NCBI GenBank assembly: GCA_028554795.2
Contig: CM068839.1
Location: 83,969,540 to 84,033,539 of the forward strand
Reading direction: 5' to 3'
Length of the DNA stretch: 64,000 bases
From: Sinohyriopsis cumingii
Taxonomy: Eukaryota > Mollusca > Bivalvia > Unionida > Unionidae
Part shown: positions 59,506-64,000 of the stretch, piece by piece
How the letters are laid out: each line of letters opens with the position of its first letter
How positions within the stretch are numbered: the first letter of the stretch is position 1
Program-made: the position numbers and the translations under genes
The notes under the pieces: generated by a model
What the model was told of the DNA's origin: nothing
Databases searched by the model: none
Seen by the model: the letters and a program-made list of their open reading frames with translations, nothing else

Positions 59506-59597
59506 ATGTATGTATATATGTATTTATTTATTTATTTATGTATGTGTGTGTGTGTGTGTGTGTGGTGGGTGGGTGTATGTGTGTGTGTATGTATGTA

Positions 59598-59634
<37 letters not shown>

Positions 59635-59650
59635 ATGCATGCATGTATGT
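59506..59650. repeat. (GTAT)n / (GT)n compound microsatellite
   Basis: tgtatgtatatatgtattta then (GT)n with interruptions. Cys/Val and His/Thr ORFs across it are artefacts. Confidence 0.95.
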
Positions 59651-59784
59651 ACAGCTGGACAATCCTTGTTATATAGTACAAAACAAAAGCTTGGAAACAA
59701 ATATGTTGAGTGAAAACCCCAACCCAAATGTCCTTTGAACCTGAGAAATAAATATCAACCAGAAGGCAAAATATAAAAATGCTC

Positions 59785-60065
59785 AAGATTCTTCAAAAAC
59801 ATCTCCCAAAAACACATACAAAACAAAGCTGCATCAAAAACTCACAAACTAAACAAAGATATAGTCAAACACACATACCAAACAAAAGTACAACCAAAAG
59901 TAAAACAAAGATACAACAAAAACACATAAAGCACAAAGATACAACCATAACACCACAAAACAAAGATGCCATGAAAATCACATAAAAAACAAAGATACAA
60001 AAAACAACATAAAATAAAGATGTAGTCCCCCAAAAAGCATACAAAACAAAGATACAACCCCAAAA
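59785..60065. repeat. A-rich degenerate repeat, about 27-30 bp
   Basis: Units of 'aaaacaaagatacaaccaaa' plus 'aacacata', 9-10 copies, gradually diverging. Confidence 0.82.
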
Positions 60066-60069
60066 AGTG

Positions 60070-62105
60070 TTAAGTCCTTTAAAAATATAAGGTCACAATT
60101 TGTATCTACCAAAAGCTGCTTCCATGCAGTTTCAGGCACAAAAAAATAAGGAATGTCCATGCAAAATATTATATCCAAGACTTTTAGACTTCATCCAGTG
60201 TCTCATCTGGAAAAAGAAATAAAACACCAATCCCTCAGACCAAAAATGAACTACAGTGATAGGCTGCTGTTATTGAAGAATTAACATTGTTGCATATAAA
60301 TAATATTACAGCAATTTATTTTGACTTTGACAAGCAGAATAAAATAATTAGGATACACATGTGGGATAGTGAAAAGTGAGAATTCCCAAAGCCTACAAAA
60401 ATTAAGAAACAAATACATTATGTTGTAGGTTTAGTTTACTTGCAGTAACCATAGAGAGGTTTTCATTAAACAGGCAATACATATGATAAGAAAACTTAAA
60501 AAGGATTTGGTTGGTAAATACAAGACAGAAGACAGTCAAGTGGTTAACAGATGTGAAGCCTTGTCAGTAATTAAATTTTATCTTTGACAAGCCAATATTT
60601 ATTTTTACTTTATTTGTAGAGGTTCTGCTTACATGAGGTTGGTATGATAGCTTGTATCTAGGTGAGATCAAATATTTACATGTATACTGTATCTATCCTA
60701 TGATAAGCTGATGTGTAATGATAAGTCAGTGCTTGATGCCCATTCCCATTTTTACACATTTCTGTGACAAATACTTATGAAAAACTATCTTTGTTGTTAA
60801 TAAGCACCCACCAGTACCACTCCTCATACCTACCCCGAAACCTACCTTTTGAAAATTTTATTTGGCTGTTTCTGAGGGCTTATCATAGGAGATATACTGT
60901 ATTTGGAAAAAATTATGTTTTGATATGAAATTTTAATATTAAACTTAAATATAATGATCCATACTAATTTGAATAATGCAGTCAGTATATAGGATTGGTT
61001 GGATTGATTCAAAGTTAATGATGCATGTGTTCAGTTGTTTTGCTGTGATTGATTGAATTTATCTACAAACAGAAAATCCTTGATAAGGGATTTAAAGTGT
61101 CTTTACAGACTTTCCCTGTATAAATTGGTATTCATTTTATTTAAGTTTTAAATTGGTGTTCATTTTATTTAAGTTTTAACCTGAAAATTTCAAGAAAAAC
61201 GGTTGATAAATTTGAAGTGATAGAGATTTGAATTTTAATGTAATACATAATGGCCGTCAGCTAGATGAGGATATTGGCCCGAATGTCTGACAAGCTTTGT
61301 AGGGCACTGTGTCAGTACATCATGGTTATGCTTGCATTGGTCAGTGGGTGTTAGATTTTGACTGACATGCAGCAATACATTAATTGTCCTTATTTTTGAA
61401 TGACGCTATAGTGGTAAAAGGGCAGTAGTGCATTCTTTGTCTTTGCCTACCACTTATAAAATTGTCTCATATTTATGTCACTGTGACTCGAACTTTTATG
61501 CACAGTAAGTGCTCTCTTTAAATATAGTGATTGAAATGACAGTGACATTTTAGTTAAACATAGACATATTAATTGCATGTATTTTTGGTTGAAATTTAAC
61601 TCATAACATTAGTATTAATGCATGCTTTCATAAATAAATCTATTAGCATGTAAATCTAATTTATTGCACTGTATCTGGGATAGTTACTGTATTATTTATT
61701 AGGTTTCCTACAATATTATATATATTATGTGGAATGTCAGCAATATTTTAATATTTATTTTAATATTAAATCCATTGTCTATTGAATTAGAAAAATTGGA
61801 ACATTTGTAATTACTTTATCTTTATTTTCAAAAGATAGTTTAATTAAAAATTGAAACATTTGCTATTGTAAAATACTCCAGGACATTGACAAGAACAGAA
61901 ATTGAGTATCCTCTTGATTTTAGTGTAATTTCTGTAGTATTGATTTTAGTAAAATTTCTTTGTATTGATTTAATATAATTTCTATAGTATTATAGAACTT
62001 TACAAAAATAAAATTTAGATATCTACTTTCATGAAATAATCTAGTCATTCTGGCAAGAGACAAATTCTTTTATTAGGTTAGTTACCAAATAAAAGATGGC
62101 ATTTT
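60070..62105. other. AT-rich intronic DNA with small duplications
   Basis: Direct repeats occur at 61120-61180 ('taaattggtattcattttat', twice) and 61905-61990 ('ttttagt(g/a)taatttct', three times). No gene seen before the dynein exon. Confidence 0.55.
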
Positions 62106-62106
62106 G

Positions 62107-62220
62107 GTTATGATGATCGAAGTTGAATCATTGTCAAAGTTAAAGTTGAATAGTTGTCAAGGTCAGGGTTGAATACTTTTGAAGGTCAAAAGTTGAATAC
62201 TTGTGAAGGTCAAAGCTTTG
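62107..62220. repeat. About 28-bp degenerate repeat just upstream of the exon
   Basis: Four units of 'agttgaatacttgtgaaggt' plus 'caa(a)' lie about 45 bp before the splice acceptor of the dynein exon, next to the likely branch-point region. Confidence 0.8.
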
Positions 62221-62264
62221 ATTTGGATTGGTCTTAAAATTATTGACTTTTGTTAATTTTTCAG

Positions 62265-62399
62265 CAAAAATTGAAGGAGGAGAGAGAGGCTAAGAGACAT
62301 CATCTAGATGAGCGCCATAACTGGATCCTGCAGACTGTTGCAGACAGTCTGGGGCTGGAACGCAGTGAAGTGGAAGATGCCATCTTGGAGGGCAATCAG
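62265..62399 (+). CDS. Internal exon of an outer-arm axonemal dynein heavy chain (DNAH5/DNAH8 type)
   Basis: A 45-codon exon, phase 0 at both ends, between the acceptor ttaatttttcag and the donor CAG|GTACAA. It encodes a charged helix (QKLKEEREAKRHHLDERHNW) and then VADSLGLERSEVEDAILEG with NQ. This matches my recollection of the N-terminal segment of vertebrate DNAH5/DNAH8, where a KEAKR block, an LD-x-RHN block and EVEDAILEGNQ appear in the same order within the first 70 residues, before the tail region that binds intermediate chains. Dynein heavy chains are about 4,500 residues, so only a tiny part is in this window. The protein would work in motile-cilium outer arms. The donor is followed within about 125 bp by a 36-bp minisatellite. 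DNAH5 versus DNAH8 cannot be decided here, so no symbol is given. Confidence 0.78.
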
Positions 62400-62524
62400 G
62401 TACAAATATTCAGATGTTCCATTAGACCATACAGAGCCGTTGAATCACTTTTGGTTGCCATCTTTAATAGACGATCAACATTTATGGTTTTAAAGAAATG
62501 GTCTAACCAGAGTTACCACTAATG

Positions 62525-63775
62525 ATCCACTGCAATACACATTATGACTGCTTCCACTACAGTGCACGCCATGACTGCTCCATTACAATACATGCTATGG
62601 CTGCCACTGTTGTTCCTACTATAATACACACCATGGCTGCCCCAACTGTAATAAACACCATGCTTGTGACTAATTTTCACACTATAATACACACTATGGC
62701 TGCCCACACCACACTATGACACTCACTTGTTTCCACTATATGTTATGGCTACCCCACCTCCAATACCCCCTCCCCTTATACACTATGACTGCCACTATTG
62801 TTCCCACTGTAATACACATGTTGGCTGCCTCAACTACAATTCACACTTTGGCTGTTCACACGAAATAAACACCATGGCAACCAGTTTTTCCCACTAGAGT
62901 ACACACCAAGGCTGCCACAGTTGTTCCCACTACAATACACACCATGGCTGCTGCTGTTGTTCTCACTACAATACACATCATGGCTGCTGCTGTTGTTCCC
63001 ACTACAATACACACCATGGCTGCCACTGTTGTTCCCAATACAATACACACCATGGCTGCCACTGTTGTTCCCATTACAATACACACCATGGCTGCCACTG
63101 TTGTTCCCAATACAATACGCACCATGGCTGCCACTTATTGTCCAACTACAATACACACCATGGCTGCCACTGTTGTTCCCACTACAATACACACCATGGC
63201 TGCCACTGTTGTTCCCATTACAATACACACCATGGCTGCCACTGTTGTTCCCACTACAATACACACCATGGCTGCCACTTATTGTCCAACTACAATACAC
63301 ACCATGGCTGCCACTGTTGTTCCCATTACAATACACACCATGGCTGCCACTGTTGTTCCCACTACAATACACACAATGGCTGCCACTGTTGTTCCCAATA
63401 CAATACACACCATGGCTGCCACTGTTGTTCCCACTACAATACACACCATGGCTGCCACTTATTGTCCAACTACAATACACACCATGGCTGCCACTGTTGT
63501 TCCCATTACAATACACACCATGGCTGCCACTGTTGTTCCCATTACAATACACACCATGGCTGCCACTGTTGTTCCCACTACAATACACACCATGGCTGCC
63601 ACTTATTGTCCAACTACAATACACACCATGGCTGCCACTGTTGTTCCCATTACAATACACACCATGGCTGCCACTGTTGTTCCCATTACAATACACACCA
63701 TGGCTGCCACTGTTGTTCCCACTACAATACACACCATGGCTGCCACTTATTCTCCAACTATAATACACACCATGA
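62525..63775. repeat. 36-bp minisatellite, about 34 copies, with higher-order blocks
   Basis: The unit is ccactgttgttcccactaca plus atacacaccatggctg. A variant with 'cttattgtccaac' recurs at about 63133, 63277, 63457, 63601 and 63745, that is every 4-5 units (144, 180, 144 and 144 bp). The proximal part (62525-62900) is older and more diverged. Because 36 is a multiple of three, four long ORFs (222-324 codons) stay open on both strands, for example with HGVYCSGNNSGS repeats. It lies in the intron after the dynein exon. Confidence 0.95.
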
Positions 63776-63777
63776 TA

Positions 63778-64000
63778 CAGAAGTCCCATTAAAATATGTT
63801 TCATAATACATACTATTTGCTTGACTTTGGCCTAATGTTTTATTAATCTCTTTCCCACTATTTGAATAAATTGAAAATCTTAATAGTTTTCACTGTTAAA
63901 CAATGACAAAATTTCAGAAGGTCTATATTCAGCTAGTCCACAAAATTCTTAATTTAATAATCAGCATCTAAGTGTCAGTAACTGTTTAAAAATGTTATAA
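63778..64000. other. AT-rich DNA to the window end, nothing recognised
   Basis: No supported feature; presumably intron of the dynein gene. Confidence 0.5.

Noticed and set aside
59532..59786. His/Thr-rich ORFs on the minus strand
   Set aside because: Translation of a (GT)n / (GTAT)n microsatellite.
62830..63804. 324-codon minus-strand ORF and 222-282-codon plus-strand ORFs with regular 12-residue repeats
   Set aside because: All lie in a 36-bp tandem array; several frames on both strands are open simply because the period is a multiple of three and the unit lacks stops.

Overview
The window is eukaryotic, AT-rich, intron- and repeat-dominated DNA, most likely from a mollusc and probably a bivalve. 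The reasons are tRNA-headed SINEs with (CA)n or (AAC)n tails, long degenerate arrays of the 'agagttatggcccttg / aggtcaaggtca' type familiar from bivalve genomes, very many minisatellites, (AT)n runs, and coding sequence only as short exons with GT/AG borders. There are no bacterial-style genes, no CRISPR array and no credible free-standing tRNA or rRNA gene. The species assignment is inference.

The best host gene is on the + strand. A 45-codon exon at 62265-62399 has clean AG/GT borders and encodes a block (KEEREAKR, then LDERHN, then EVEDAILEGNQ) that I recognise as the extreme N-terminal stem of DNAH5/DNAH8-type outer-arm axonemal dynein heavy chains. Upstream lie several short open segments that start with ATG and run in phase 0 into a good splice donor: 1105-1350, 19204-19257, 21104-21205, 24474-24548, 30496-30585, 53740-53787 and, weaker, 55764-55940. 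Each could be spliced in frame to the phase-0 dynein exon. The window therefore reads as the 5' end of a ciliary dynein gene with tens of kilobases of intron and possibly several alternative first coding exons. The 82-residue exon at 1105 carries five R-(R/K)-x-S motifs, the PKA-type consensus, three of them in a 12-residue repeat. The rest of the dynein gene would lie beyond position 64000.

Mobile and repeated DNA fills the remainder. A truncated, frameshifted non-LTR retrotransposon lies at 3215-4970 (minus), and an RT scrap of a second lineage at 25130-25378 (minus). SINE family A has eight copies plus a tail scrap, several with clear target-site duplications. SINE family B has five copies. 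A palindromic MITE-like family has about thirteen copies. Two larger fold-back elements lie at 14955-15485 and 25605-26625. A decayed coding region of unknown origin lies at 39102-39690 (minus).

Minisatellites, in order: 60 bp (1.79 kb), 39 bp (8.34-9.19 kb), 53 bp (11.93-12.91 kb), 72 bp (20.38 kb), 56 bp (27.18-28.92 kb), 18 bp (35.59 kb), 60 bp (44.13 kb), 38 bp (45.92 kb), 36 bp (47.07 kb), 27 bp (55.99 kb), a composite AT-rich array (57.9-58.8 kb) and 36 bp (62.53-63.77 kb). Arrays whose period divides by three create long spurious ORFs on both strands.
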